A stretch of DNA of 64,000 nt from Proteles cristata cristata (Eukaryota > Chordata > Mammalia > Carnivora > Hyaenidae): positions 682,001 to 746,000 of the forward strand of contig JAESUZ010000420.1 in assembly GCA_017311185.1 (NCBI GenBank), written 5' to 3'. A program made the translations under genes and the position numbers. The notes under the pieces are model-generated. The model worked only from the letters and a program-made list of their open reading frames with translations. It had not been told where the DNA came from and did no database searches. Shown piece by piece: positions 45,505 to 56,344 of this stretch; the stretch's first letter is position 1; each line of letters opens with the position of its first letter.

Positions 45505-46215
45505 CTTTGTCCCCATTGTCCTTTGGTATGCTAATGAGATGACCCATGGGTAGGCTCCTAGGGAGCTTCAGGACTGGGCTGGGGGTGTGAGGGGGGATGG
45601 GGAGCTGTGGTCGCCTGAAAGACCAGGCATCATTAGAGATTCCGGACTTTGAGTCCTACCCCCTGACCTCTGGCAGGGGAGAGGGGCTGGTGATCGAGTT
45701 AATTACCAGTAACCAATGATTTAATCAACCATGCCTATGTAGTGAAACTTCCATTAAAGACCCCTAAACTGTGGGGTTCGAGAGTCTCGGTGCTAGCGTA
45801 CCCAGTTGCTAGCAAGGGTGGCCCAGCCTAACTCCATGGGCAGAAGGTCCTCTGCCCAGGACCCTTCCAGATCTTGCCCTATATACCTCTTCAACTGGCT
45901 GTTGGCGTGTATCCTTTATAATAAATTTACTTACTTAGTAAAAGTAAGTAAAGTGCTCCCCTGAGTTCTGTGAACTGTTTCAGAAAATTCCCAAACCTGA
46001 AGAGGGGTTTGTGGGAACTCTGAGTTTATAGCCAGTTCATCCAAAGTCCCGGTGTAACTGGCATCTGAAATGAAGCAGGAGCAGCTTTATGGGACAGAGC
46101 GCTTAACCACTGGGACCTCCAGGTAGATGTCAGAATTGAATTATATTGTGGGACATCTAACTGGTATCTGGAGAGTTGGAGATTTATTTGGTTATTGGTG
46201 TAAGAAAAAACCCCA
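45505..46215 (+). mobile_element. LTR-like element A, family unassigned
   Basis: It shares a characteristic order with the element at 55425-56215: catgcctatgtagtgaaac, tataataaatttacttac, gttctgtgaactgtttcag, gggtttgtgggaactctgag and ggtagatgtcagaattgaa. The layout resembles an endogenous-retrovirus LTR with polyadenylation-type AATAAA. I see no internal retroviral genes. Confidence 0.6.
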
Positions 46216-46667
46216 CTCTCCTTTATGGGACCCTATAAAAGTAACAGTGGCATTCAGATGGCCACACTCATTACTATTGTGCCTCTGAGTGCTCACAGCT
46301 GATTTCCGGAGGGCACGCATATCCAAACCTTAGGAACTGACCAGACTCCTAGGTATGGGGAAATAGGTGGGGGTAGGGTCAGCGGGTGACTTGGCCCTCA
46401 CCCTGGAGTAGAATGGGTCACTTTTTAGAGCAATGAAAGCATTAATTCCTTTTCTCTCCCGTTCCTATAAAAGAAAGCCTGTTGGGGAAGGTTGAGGATG
46501 TTTCAACCTGATAAGAATCAATTCTTCTTCTTTTCCAACTTTGTAACTTTTTCTCAGAAGTCATGAATCGCTGTCCACTGACCGGAATCAAGCTTGCCAC
46601 TGTGTTTTGTTTGGTTTGTACAACATTCAAAGCATGAAATGGCAACATTTAAAGATTGGGAGATTTG

Positions 46668-46822
46668 GGAGCACCAGGCTGGCTCAGTACATGACTCAAT
46701 CTCAGGGTCAAGAGTTCAAGCCCCTAATAAACTATTTGTAAAAAAATAAAATTAAAAAAAAAAAAAAAAAGAGTTCAAGCCCCACGTGGGGCATGGAGCC
46801 TACTTTAGAAAAATAAAACAAT
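46668..46822 (+). mobile_element. Old simple-tailed SINE split by a 45-bp insertion
   Basis: The head part (46668-46724) ends gagttcaagcccc. The sequence resumes with the same bases at 46771 and runs through gtggggcatggagcctactt. It is the same type as 36911-37033. Confidence 0.85.
46725..46769 (+). mobile_element. 45-bp extremely 5'-truncated L1-type insertion
   Basis: A 14-bp TSD, agagttcaagcccc, lies at 46711-46724 and 46770-46783. Between them is only taataaactatttgta plus A-rich tail. It matches the insert at 8750-8801. Confidence 0.82.
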
Positions 46823-46829
46823 GAACAGA

Positions 46830-47800
46830 TCTGGTAGCAGAGTGGATGGGCATTCCTGAGTAGCCTGAGTAGTTACTGCCTCTCTTTGCATGAGGCACAC
46901 ACAGTATATCCATGACCTGTTCCCGGAGACTCTAGAGCAGTGTTCAGGCTTTTCTGCATTTCTGACTCTTCTATACCCTAGTCTTCATTTCTGGTTTATG
47001 GTTTTGCTCTCAGTTTATGGATGGGACTTCACAGCTGCTGTCACTGGATTTGAGTCATAGTTCTTCCCAAAGTCTCTGGGCTCAGTAAATCCCTAGGGTC
47101 TTCCCAATCCAGGCCAGCTTCAGTAGATAAAATATTCTGCTCGAATTTAGCTCTTTCGGACTTAAGGATTGGTCTGCTACATTGGTGTCTGGGCTGGGTG
47201 TGGTGTGGTCCACCACAAGGCAAAATTCAGACAAGGAATCTATTAAGGCATGACTCGTGTAAATCTAAGACCTCCACTTGGGGAATGTCCCCCAGGGAGA
47301 GTCCTGGACAGACATCCAAGCGGTTTTTGATACGGTGATGCTGGAAAATAAGCCCGCCTGGAAAGCTCATCTCAGAAGGGGTCCTGCTCTCTGGTTCTTG
47401 TTTTGGTTGGTTAAAGGGGCCCAGGGGAGACAGCAAGGGACGGAAACAAGGAGTTGGGTGACAAATTGGACCTCAGTTGGGGCCCGGAAAGAAACACATT
47501 TTATTGGACGATAAGGTTGAGGGATAGAATGTGTGTTCAGGGGAAGCCAAGCTCCCCAACATCTCTTAGGGAAGCCACCAGTTATCATTATGGGGAACCC
47601 AGAACAGATCGACAGGGGTAATAGTATCATAGAGACTTTTTTGTTTTAAAGTGTCAGATTTTTATAGAAATAGTCATTTTTATGCCAGAAACAGATTGAT
47701 AGGGATCTCAGACACCATCTGAAAATATCCTCCAAAGTTTTGCAGTGTATTTTATAGTATATTTATAGTGTAATTTGTAAGGCTGGTGCATGTAAATTCT
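46830..47800. other. No gene seen; unassigned sequence
   Basis: The frame at 47278-47514 and its antisense partner 47367-47630 have no recognisable domain. Part may be an unrecognised old repeat. Confidence 0.4.
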
Positions 47801-48007
47801 TTTTTTTTTTTTTTTTATTTCTAGGAGAGAGAGAGACAGCGTGAGCAGGGGAGGGTCAGAGTGAGAGGGATACAGACTCTGAAACAGGCTCCAGGCTCTG
47901 AGCTGGCAGTCAGCACAGAGCCAGACGCGGGGCTCGAACCCACGAACCGCGAGATCATGACCCAAGCGAAAGTCGGACGCTTAACCGACTAAGCCACCCA
48001 GGCGCCC
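47801..48007 (-). mobile_element. Can-SINE, young subfamily
   Basis: Reversed SINE with a perfect 18-bp TSD, ctggtgcatgtaaattct, at 47783-47800 and 48008-48025. Young diagnostic bases present (aagcgaaagtc, actaagccacc, tttctagg). Confidence 0.96.
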
Positions 48008-48239
48008 CTGGTGCATGTAAATTCTATAAACGTTGAAAAACCCTTGTGATAGCAGTGATGCCATTTTCATTTCCTTCCTTCCAATATGTTTTCAATGCAA
48101 AGACATGTATATACATATTTATTTGTTTATTTTCCAAAAAGCTAATCATACTGTATTTAGATTTGCATTTCATGCTTATTCCCAGGTTGGATGAACATTT
48201 ACTTATGTTATTAAATATTCTTTAAAATATGTTTTAATT

Positions 48240-48830
48240 GTTTTATACTTCACCATCTGGATCTAAAGTAATATATTTGATCATGCCCTTATTGTCGGAT
48301 ATTTGGATTATATTCAGTTCTTTCCAATAATAAACATAACACTGGGATGAGGCTCTACCATAAATCTTTGACTTTCTGAGTATTTCATCAGATTAAATCC
48401 TAGAAGAGGAATTAATGAACTCTTAGGGATGCTAAGATTTTTTTTTCCAGTTAATTTGCTTGGATTTTCTGGGTCGATAATGCAAATAATGAGAAATGGT
48501 GCCATTTCCTTTTCAACGATTGCATCCTTTATTTATTTATGTTTCTTGTCTTATTGCATTGGCCAGACATTTAGAGTGATATTAAATAATTAAGGTCATA
48601 GTGGGCATACTAGTTTGTTTCAATTTTTAATGGAAAAGCCTCTAGTGTTACATTGCCACATCTCATATGCTTATATTTTATTCAGGAATTTTGCATTTAA
48701 ATTCATAGATAAAATTGGTCTGTACTTTTCTTTCTCTACACTTTTGTGTCAAGTTTTGTGATAGGGTTATGCTAGCTTTGTAAAATATAATAGGCTTTTC
48801 TTCTGCAGAGACATTTTCTGTGTCAGGAGG
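48240..48830 (-). mobile_element. Old L1M ORF2 fragments
   Basis: Plus-strand phrases match reversed L1 ORF2: ttgtcggatatttggattat and cctagaagaggaattaatga, then ttcaggaattttgcattta and atgctagctttgtaaaa. The two parts are normally further apart, so an internal deletion lies near 48510. Confidence 0.65.
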
Positions 48831-48839
48831 AGATAGCAA

Positions 48840-49420
48840 TTTCCAACAGGCAAACATGCTGGATATTTGACAGGCCAGTTGGGCGGTTTTCTTTCAAAGA
48901 TTCAGACAGAAGATACATAATTGAATTCCTACACTCGGCTCAAACTGGTTATCCTGTCGGGGAGCTGGCATGTAAAATGATGTGCAATTGCTTCAATTAC
49001 AAGAATTGAAGCATTTAGACAATTCTCCCTCTTCTGTTTGAGATGCAGACGTTGCCTCTGCGTTTGAAGCTGTCAGGAGTCCAGTTTAGCCAATTCCAGA
49101 CTCGAGGTGTTTGCTGTGGACCACCGCTGGCCCTGTTGCTACAACAGTGCTGACGTGTCAGTTGTCATCGCTGCAGAGAGACCTCGCTGCCGTCACACAC
49201 TTCTTGCACTGGCCCTTTTGCTAGGAGGCTTGTCAGCTCCACAGTCAAAGCCCACCTTTTTGAAGGATCCTCGGAGCTGGCCCCAACACCCGTCACCTGG
49301 GTGGCTCTCCAAATTCCGAGTCAGGTCTGCGAAGGACTGAACTCTGTTCATTTGCCCGGTGCAAATATGAAAATGTGACCAGTGTAACTCACTAATTTGC
49401 TAAGCCTTATTCATGTTTTT
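48840..49420. other. Apparently repeat-free sequence; no gene seen
   Basis: About 580 bp without a recognised family. The 77-codon frame at 49107-49340 has no splice or domain support. It could be a conserved non-coding element. Confidence 0.4.
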
Positions 49421-49559
49421 CCCTACCTCAGGAATCCATCCATATTTTTTTTTTCCTTCCTCACCACCACCTCCGGGCCACCATCAGCTCTGATGTGGAC
49501 TGTTGTAAATAACACTAACTGGTCTTACTGTTTCTAGTCTTTTCCCTACCCCAGTCCCA

Positions 49560-50100
49560 CCATCCTCTGGCCAACCATGGTGATATTTCTATAATATCAG
49601 TAAGCCAACTGGTACCATGATTTGGTTGCCTCTTTCTTGAAATTTCTGAATGATTCCTCAAGGGATTTCAGATAAAGTTAGAACTTGGCACAGCTTATAC
49701 AATATGCAAAATTCTTTCTCCCCTACTTTCCTTTCTAGTCTGACTTTCTGCATTCCCTGCTTCTGTGCTCTGGCTCTCCAGTGATTCTACTTCTCCTCTG
49801 TGCCACACCTCTCCCTGGCATATGCTTTCCTTGGTCTGGAAAACTACTACCTGGTTAACATTGACTTATTCACATTTCAGCTCTGACATAATTTGCCATG
49901 GATGTTTTCCCATCCCCTCTAGGTTGAGTTTGGTGACTTGTTTTTTCCTTCCTAGCATTTGTATGGAGGCATGTGTAACACTTCATTGCACTTGGATTCT
50001 TCCCAAGAGCACAAGGGCCATGTCTGCTGTTTATCCCACACCTTGTATTATCTCTCAGTATCATAGTAGGTGCTTAATAAATATCTGTTAAGTTAATAAA
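49560..50100 (+). mobile_element. LINE-2 3' end
   Basis: Long L2 match: tctgactttctgcattccct, cacacctctccctggcatat, ttcacatttcagctctgaca and the closing agtaggtgcttaataaatat. Confidence 0.88.
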
Positions 50101-50109
50101 TGGTATTCT

Positions 50110-50950
50110 TGCCTCTTGGGGAAGCCTCTTCAATCACCATTAAGAAATTCAATTTTCTGACTAGGAAGGTGACCCCTAACTGAGAAGAAAGTTGAACCCA
50201 ACTTTTACTCTCAAACCTGAGGGACGACTCCATAGATGCTGAACAAACAAGTGAATGAAGAGGTAGTGTGTATTGTATTCAATGTCTGGCACAGTGCAAT
50301 GGAAACGATTCTTCATTTGACATCAAAAGAGTGATAAGTAAATCCTTTACTTACTACTTATGTAACTGGAGCAAGTGTGGTTATTCTCTATCATCTCAAT
50401 GTCATCATCTGAAACAAGGGACCACAACCCCTGCTGTGTCATGGGCTTTACTGAGATGACGTATTTAAACACAACATGTAAGTGACATAACCACGATGGT
50501 GACACGGATGGTTCCTACCTTCTGTCTTCCCCACAAGAAGACTAACTAGCAACTATCCACGGATAAGATTACATGCATCACCACTGTGAAAGCCTTGGGG
50601 GTGAGACGGGAGCACCTCCCTAGGCCACAGAGGGGGAGCAGGACCACATTACAAGGGCGAGAAGGACAATTACACCGACCACACCACCCTTCGCCCAGGC
50701 CTGCGCAGCACCACCCCAAAAGGGCCTTTCCAGTGGGAAAAACAAGAGCCCAGCGTGGAGATGCAGCTTCCCTGGCACTGTGGCACACTTCTCAGGAGGC
50801 CCCCCTGGGTCTCACCTCATGGGGATTGCTGAGAGAATCTCACATGGCTTGACTCCTCGGGATCAGACAGAAACAGAGAAGGGGGATAGGACTTCCAGCC
50901 ACCAGCGTTCATCTCTCAGTGGAATACATTTCTGTTTGCAGTGGGGCCCA
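50110..50950. other. No gene seen; GC-rich unassigned sequence in the second half
   Basis: Overlapping frames on both strands (50546-50852) lack support. The sequence leads into the 30-bp periodic array. Confidence 0.4.
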
Positions 50951-50954
50951 AGCA

Positions 50955-51437
50955 GAGATCCCAGCCAATGGTTTTGCTCATTCGTAGTCTAGCCGGTGAC
51001 CCCTTCTGGCCTGGGAACTCGATTGGTAGTTGTGCCTGACTTGAGTCCTCAGTGGGCCATACTGGCCATGGGGCCCATTGTGGGGCCTCACCCAGATAGG
51101 GAAGTGGATTTGCAGCCTCCTCTGATTGCTGAGTATAGCCTTCAGTGCTGTCATCCAGGAGGCCTTGCCAAAGGCCATGGAGCCCCCTGTACAGCCACAC
51201 TGGGGCAGAAATCCCAGCCAGAAACCCTGCCCAGCTGTTAAGAATAGCCTCTGGCCCTGTCTCAGCAGGGAGCTTTAACTATGACCTTGGCCAGCCTTGG
51301 AATCCAGCCTACAGTCCTGCCCTGCAGTGGAGCCCAGAGTGTAACCCCGCCTGATTGCAGAGCATGGCCCGGAATCTCATCTGACAGCAAAGCTCTCCCT
51401 GCAACCCTGTCTGAACACAGAGTCCAGCCAGTGGCAC
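50955..51437 (+). repeat. Degenerate 30-bp minisatellite, about 16 units
   Basis: The sequence breaks naturally into 27-35 bp units of the type agcccagagtgtaacccc + gcctgattgcag. Successive units start near 51348, 51378, 51408 and so on. The frame 51281-51619 therefore shows a rough 10-residue period. Its origin is unknown. It directly precedes an L1 fragment. Confidence 0.6.
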
Positions 51438-51524
51438 CAACTGATGGAGAACCATCATCTGATGGAGGAACACTATCTGATACCTCACTCTACCAGGAAC
51501 GATTGCCGACCCCAGCAACTTTAC

Positions 51525-52250
51525 ATTTTAAGGAGCTAAAGAAACAACACACTAAGCCCATAGTTAGTAGAAGGGAGGAACTAATAAAGGCTGGAACAGA
51601 AAGAAATGAACTGGAATAGGAAAACGATAGAAAAGATCAACAAAACTAAATGTTGGTTCTTTGAAAAGAGAGACAGAATTGACAAACACTGATCTAGACT
51701 AACCAAGAAAAAAAGAGAGAGAAGCCAATACATAAAATTATAAATGAAAATGAAAACGTTCTAGCTGATGCCACCGAAATATGAAGAAGGATCGTAAGAG
51801 AGGACTCTAAACAGCTGTAGGCCAACCAACTGGTCAGTCTAGAAGAAATAGATATACAACATACCGAGACTGGATCAGGAAGAAATAAAAAAAAAAATCT
51901 GAACAGACCAATATTACATAGGAGGTTGAATCAGTAATTGAAAACCCCACCAAAGAAAAACCCAGGAACCAGATGGTTTCACTGGTAAATTCTACCAAGC
52001 ATTTAACAAAGAATTAATACAAATTTTTCACAGATTCTTTTAAAAAAAATCAAAGAGGAGGGAGCACTCTTAAATTCATTTGATAAGACCAGAATTACCC
52101 TGTTATCAAAGTCAGGTAAGAATGTTTCAAATAAAAACAAACAAACAAGCAAAGACCCTATAGACCAATATCCCTGATGAATAGAGTTGTAAACATTTTC
52201 AACAAAATACTATCAAACTAAATTCAACAGCACATTTAAAAGATTATATC
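51525..52250 (+). pseudogene. Old L1 ORF2 (part 1), host of a nested insertion
   Basis: Decayed L1 ORF2: aagaaatgaactggaatagg, aaatgttggttctttgaaaa, accagatggtttcactggt and gatgaatagagttgtaaac. Frame broken many times. It resumes at 53155 after a younger L1. Confidence 0.85.
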
Positions 52251-53154
52251 AAGGATGCAGAGGGCGCCTGGGTGGCTCAGTCTGTTGAGCCTCTGGCTTC
52301 GGCTCAGGTCATAATCTCGCAGATCATGGGTTTGAGACTCGCATCAGGCTCTGGGCTGACAGCTAGCTCAGAGCCTGGAGCCTGCTTCAGATTCTGTATC
52401 TCCCTCTCTCTCTGACCCTCCCCTGCTCACACTGTCACTCTCTCTCAGAAATAAATAAAACATTTAAAAAATTTAAAAAAACAAACAAAAAGGATGAAGA
52501 GAGAGAGGATCTCTTCTGCATTGTTGGTGGGAATGCAAATTGGTACAGCCACTCTGGAGAACAGTATGGAGGTTCCTCAAAATATTAAAAGTAGAAGAAC
52601 TACTCTATGACCCAGCAATTGCACTACTAGGTGTCTATCCAAGAGATACAGGTGTGTTGTTTCAAAGGGGCACATGCAGTCCAATGTTTACAGCAGTGCT
52701 ATCGACAACAGCCAAAGTATGGAAAGAACCCAAATGCCCATCGATGGATGAATGGATAAAGAAGATGTGGTGTATATACACAATGGAGTATTACTCAGCA
52801 ATCAAAAAGAATAAAATCTTGCCATTTGCAACTACAGGGATGGAACTAGAGGGTATTCTGCTAAGTGAAATTAGTCAGAGAAAGACAAACATCACATGAC
52901 TTCACTCATATGAGGACTTTAAGATACAGAACAGATGAACATAAGGGAAGGGAAGCAAAAATAATATAAAAACAAGGAGGGGGACAAAACATAAGAGACT
53001 CTTAAACATGAAGAACAAACAGGGTTGCTGGAGGGGTTGGGGGAGGGGGGATGGGCTAAATGGGTAAGGGGCATCAAGGAATCTACTCCTGAAATCATTG
53101 TTGCACTACATGCTAAGTAACTTGGATGTACATTTTAAAAACGAATTAAAAAAT
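52251..53154 (+). mobile_element. Younger 5'-truncated L1 3' end nested in the old L1
   Basis: Its ORF2 C-terminus is readable over 52540-52899 ([44 protein letters not shown]). The 3' UTR ends gtaacttggatgtac plus A-rich tail, a different end from the L1s at 300 and 27690. A decayed TSD, aaagattatatc and aaagatgatacatc, flanks it. A SINE sits in it at 52263-52489. Confidence 0.9.
52263..52489 (+). mobile_element. Can-SINE nested in the younger L1
   Basis: Full SINE with TSD aaggatgcagag at 52251-52262 and aaggatgaagag at 52490-52501, one mismatch. Confidence 0.94.
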
Positions 53155-54445
53155 AAAGATGATACATCATGATCAAGTGGAATTCATCCTGGGATGAAAG
53201 GATGGTTCAACATATGCAATTGATAATGAAGAATAAAAATCACCTCCATAGATGCAGAGAAAGCATTTGACAAAATTCAGTAGCCATTCATTATACTTAT
53301 TTTAAATAAAATTTAAAAAAAAAAGCCTACCTAACTAACAGGGAAGGAACATACCTCATTCTGATAAAGGCATGGCAAGCCCACAGCTGACCTAGGACTC
53401 AGTGGTAACAGTCTGGAAGCTTGTCCTCTAAAATCACGAACAAAATTAAGGTCCCTACTCTCACAACTCCTACTTAACATAGTGCTGGAAGTCCTAGCCA
53501 AAGAAATTAGGCAAGAAAAAGACATAAAAGACATGCAAATCAGAAAGGAAGAAGTAAAATTGTCTGTTTGCAGATGACATGATGTTATATATGGAAAATC
53601 CTAAACACTCCACCAAAAATCTCTTAGAACTGACCAACAAATTCAGTAAAGTTGCAGGATACAAAATCAACATACAGAAATCAGTTTTGTTTCTATACAC
53701 TAAAAATAAATTATTTGAAAAAGAAATAAAGAAAACAACCCCACTTACAATAGCATCAAAAACAATAAAATATTTAGAAGTAAATTTAACCAAGGAAGTG
53801 AAAAATCTCTACACTGAAAATGATAAGACCTTTATGAAATAAATTGAAGAAGACACAAATGAATGGAAAGACATCTCCTGTTCATGAAAAAAAAAAATTA
53901 AATGTGGTCAAAGTATCCATACTACCCAAAGTCATCAATAGATTTGATGCAAACCCTATCAATATTCCAATGATGTATTTTACAGAAACAGAAAAAAAAA
54001 ATTCTAAAATTAGTATGGAACCACAAAAGACCCTGAATAGCCAGAGCAATCCTGAATAAAAGAACAAAGCTGGAGGCATCAACTTCCGATTTAAAATTAT
54101 ATTAAAAGCTATAGGAACCTAAACAGCATGGTATTTGCATAAAAACAGGCACATTGACAGTGGAACAGAATCAAGAGCCTATATATAAACCCATGTCAAG
54201 TAACATTTGACAAGGCATTGTGCTAAGTGAAACAAATCGGACAGAGAAAGATAAAACTGCATGGCTTCACTTATAGTGGAACCAAAAGCCCCAAATTTAT
54301 AGAAACAGAACAGATTGGTGGTTGCCAGGGAAAGAGGTATGTGGGGGAAATGGATGCAAATGGTATGGGGACCAAGAGCAGGGACCCCCTCCCCCCCATG
54401 TGCCTCTATGGCAAACTGTTTATTTTGAATTAAAGTTACTTAAGA
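53155..54445 (+). pseudogene. Old L1 ORF2 (part 2) and 3' UTR
   Basis: The host L1 resumes with tcatgatcaagtggaattca. The reverse-transcriptase motif [10 protein letters not shown] is still readable at about 53568-53597 with the two catalytic aspartates, but a frameshift lies just before it. The 53579-53842 frame continues the polymerase region (LELTNKFSKVAGYKINIQKS). After aacatttgacaagg at about 54214 the sequence jumps to the ORF2 end, so roughly 1 kb is deleted. The 3' UTR ends near 54445. Confidence 0.88.
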
Positions 54446-54449
54446 AACA

Positions 54450-54849
54450 GCCAGTGCAAGAAAAACTCTGTGATTCCTCTCTGTCTCCAGAAAACAGGAT
54501 ACAAATCTCTCATTAGAAAAATACCACACCCCAGCCCCACCAGGAGATACGGAGATGGAGAATTCAGAGCCGAGAAGGCTGTATAAACAAACCTTGTTAC
54601 TTCTACTGACTTTTTTTCTACCCTAGCCCAAATTCTGTGTAGCATTCCTGAGTAATTGAAGCTCCCAAGCAGAAGTTTTCTTTGTCCTGTCAATTCCTCA
54701 CAAAGGTGTTGTCTCTTTGTCTAAAAAGTATAAAAACTGCCTGCCTTGGTCATTTCTTCGGATCTCAATTTCATTATTGGGCATCCATGCATATACAATT
54801 AAACTATGGGATTTTTCTTCTGTTATTCTGTCTCATGTCAATTTAATTC
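54450..54849. other. No gene seen; unassigned sequence
   Basis: About 400 bp between the L1 and the next SINE. No recognised family. Confidence 0.4.
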
Positions 54850-55085
54850 TTTAAAAAAAATATTTCTTTATTTACTTTGACAGAGAGAGAGAGACATAAA
54901 GATAGCAGTGAAGGATCAGAGAGAGAGAGAGGCAGAGAGAGAATCCCAAGCAGGCTCTGTGCTGTCAGTGCAGAGCCCTACTTGGGGCTCAGTCTCATGA
55001 ACCCATGAGCTCATGACCTGAACCTAAATTGGATGACCTGAGCCTAAGTTGGATGCTTAATTGACTGAGCCACCCAGTTCCCTCC
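54850..55085 (-). mobile_element. Older Can-SINE type with internal 20-bp duplication
   Basis: Reversed SINE. The head contains two consecutive 20-bp units, atgacctgaacctaaattgg at 55013-55032 and atgacctgagcctaagttgg at 55033-55052. Confidence 0.9.
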
Positions 55086-55154
55086 TACTTAAAAAAAAAA
55101 AAAAAAGTTTTAAATTTAATCCTTAAGGCCGGCTAGAAAAAACTTGAAGGGCAA

Positions 55155-55424
55155 AGGGAAAAAATTTTTCCTCCACAGTGGTCGAAGGGTACAAACTTCC
55201 AGTTACAAACTGTGTAAGTTACAGGGACGTAACACACAGCATGGTGACGGTAGCTAACAATGCTGTATTGCATAGTTGCAAGCAGGTAGAAGAGTCAATC
55301 TCAAAAATTCTCACCATACACACATACACAGAATGTAACTTCATTAGGAGACAGATGTGTTAACTAACCTTATTGTGGTAATCAGTTCACAATATACACA
55401 TATTAATAGAAAACATATATATAT
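55155..55424 (+). mobile_element. Old L1M 3' UTR
   Basis: It matches the old L1 3' UTR order: gaagggtacaaacttccagt, cacagcatggtgacggtag, aattctcaccatacacac and aaccttattgtggtaatcag. Confidence 0.82.
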
Positions 55425-56215
55425 TTGTCCCTGCGCCGAGTTCCTGGCACAGGTCTCCTGAAACCCTTGTAAATTCCCAAGTGATGAGAGCACAATGAAC
55501 ATCTTTTGTTCAAGTGAAGTGACCCTGGGTGGGCTCCTGGATGGCCCCTGGATGGTGCTGGTCTCCAGAAAGACCAAGCCGTGATTTCAGCCCCTCCCCC
55601 ACCCTCCAGAGAGGAGAGAGGGGCTAGAAATTAGCTAATAATTGATTATGCCTACGTGGGGAAGCCTTCATGAAATCCCAGTAACACTGGGTTTGGGGAG
55701 CTTCCAGGTTGGGAACACATGCACACCAGAAGGGAGAGGCACCCTAACTCTGCAGAGACAGATGCTCCTGCCCTTGGGCCCCAGACCTTGACCTCTGCAT
55801 CTCTTCCATCTGGATGCTCATCTATATCATTTATCATATCCTATTTATAATAAGATGGTAGATGTAGGTAAAATGTTTCTTTGAGTTCTGTGAGTCACTC
55901 TGGCAAATTAATTGAACCCAAGGAGGGGGTTGTGGAAATCTCTGATTTTTAGCCAGTTGACCAGGTGGCAATTTTTAGCCAGGTGACATCCTGAGCTTGT
56001 GACTCGTGTCTGAAGGTGGGGCTGGGGGCAGTGTAATGGAACCGAGCCCTTACCTGTGACATCTGATGCAATCTCCAGGTAGATGGTGTCAGAACTGAGT
56101 GAAGTTGTAGAACACCCAGCTGGGGCTGGAGTTTGCTTGCTGTGGGCGGAAACCGTCACATGTCTGTCCGCCATGAGAGTCAGAAGTGAAGTGTTCTGTG
56201 TTAGCAGAAAAGAGA
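55425..56215 (+). mobile_element. LTR-like element B, same family as 45505-46215
   Basis: Shared order with element A: gattatgcctacgtgggga, ttataataagatggtaga, tgagttctgtgagtcactc, aggagggggttgtggaaatc and ccaggtagatggtgtcagaa. The divergence between copies is large, so the family is old. Confidence 0.6.
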
Positions 56216-56344
56216 CATCCAAGGAAGAGAGTCATAGTCAGGAAGAATGAACTGGAGTTTTACCTACACAGGAAGGGAAAAGCTGACTTTTTCTATTAGG
56301 ATCATGTTACGAACACGAGGTGTTAATACATTGGAATGGCACGG

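Noticed and set aside
53579..53842. Functional reverse transcriptase gene
   Set aside because: Only part of the L1 polymerase region is open. Frameshifts, a nested L1 and a large deletion break the element.
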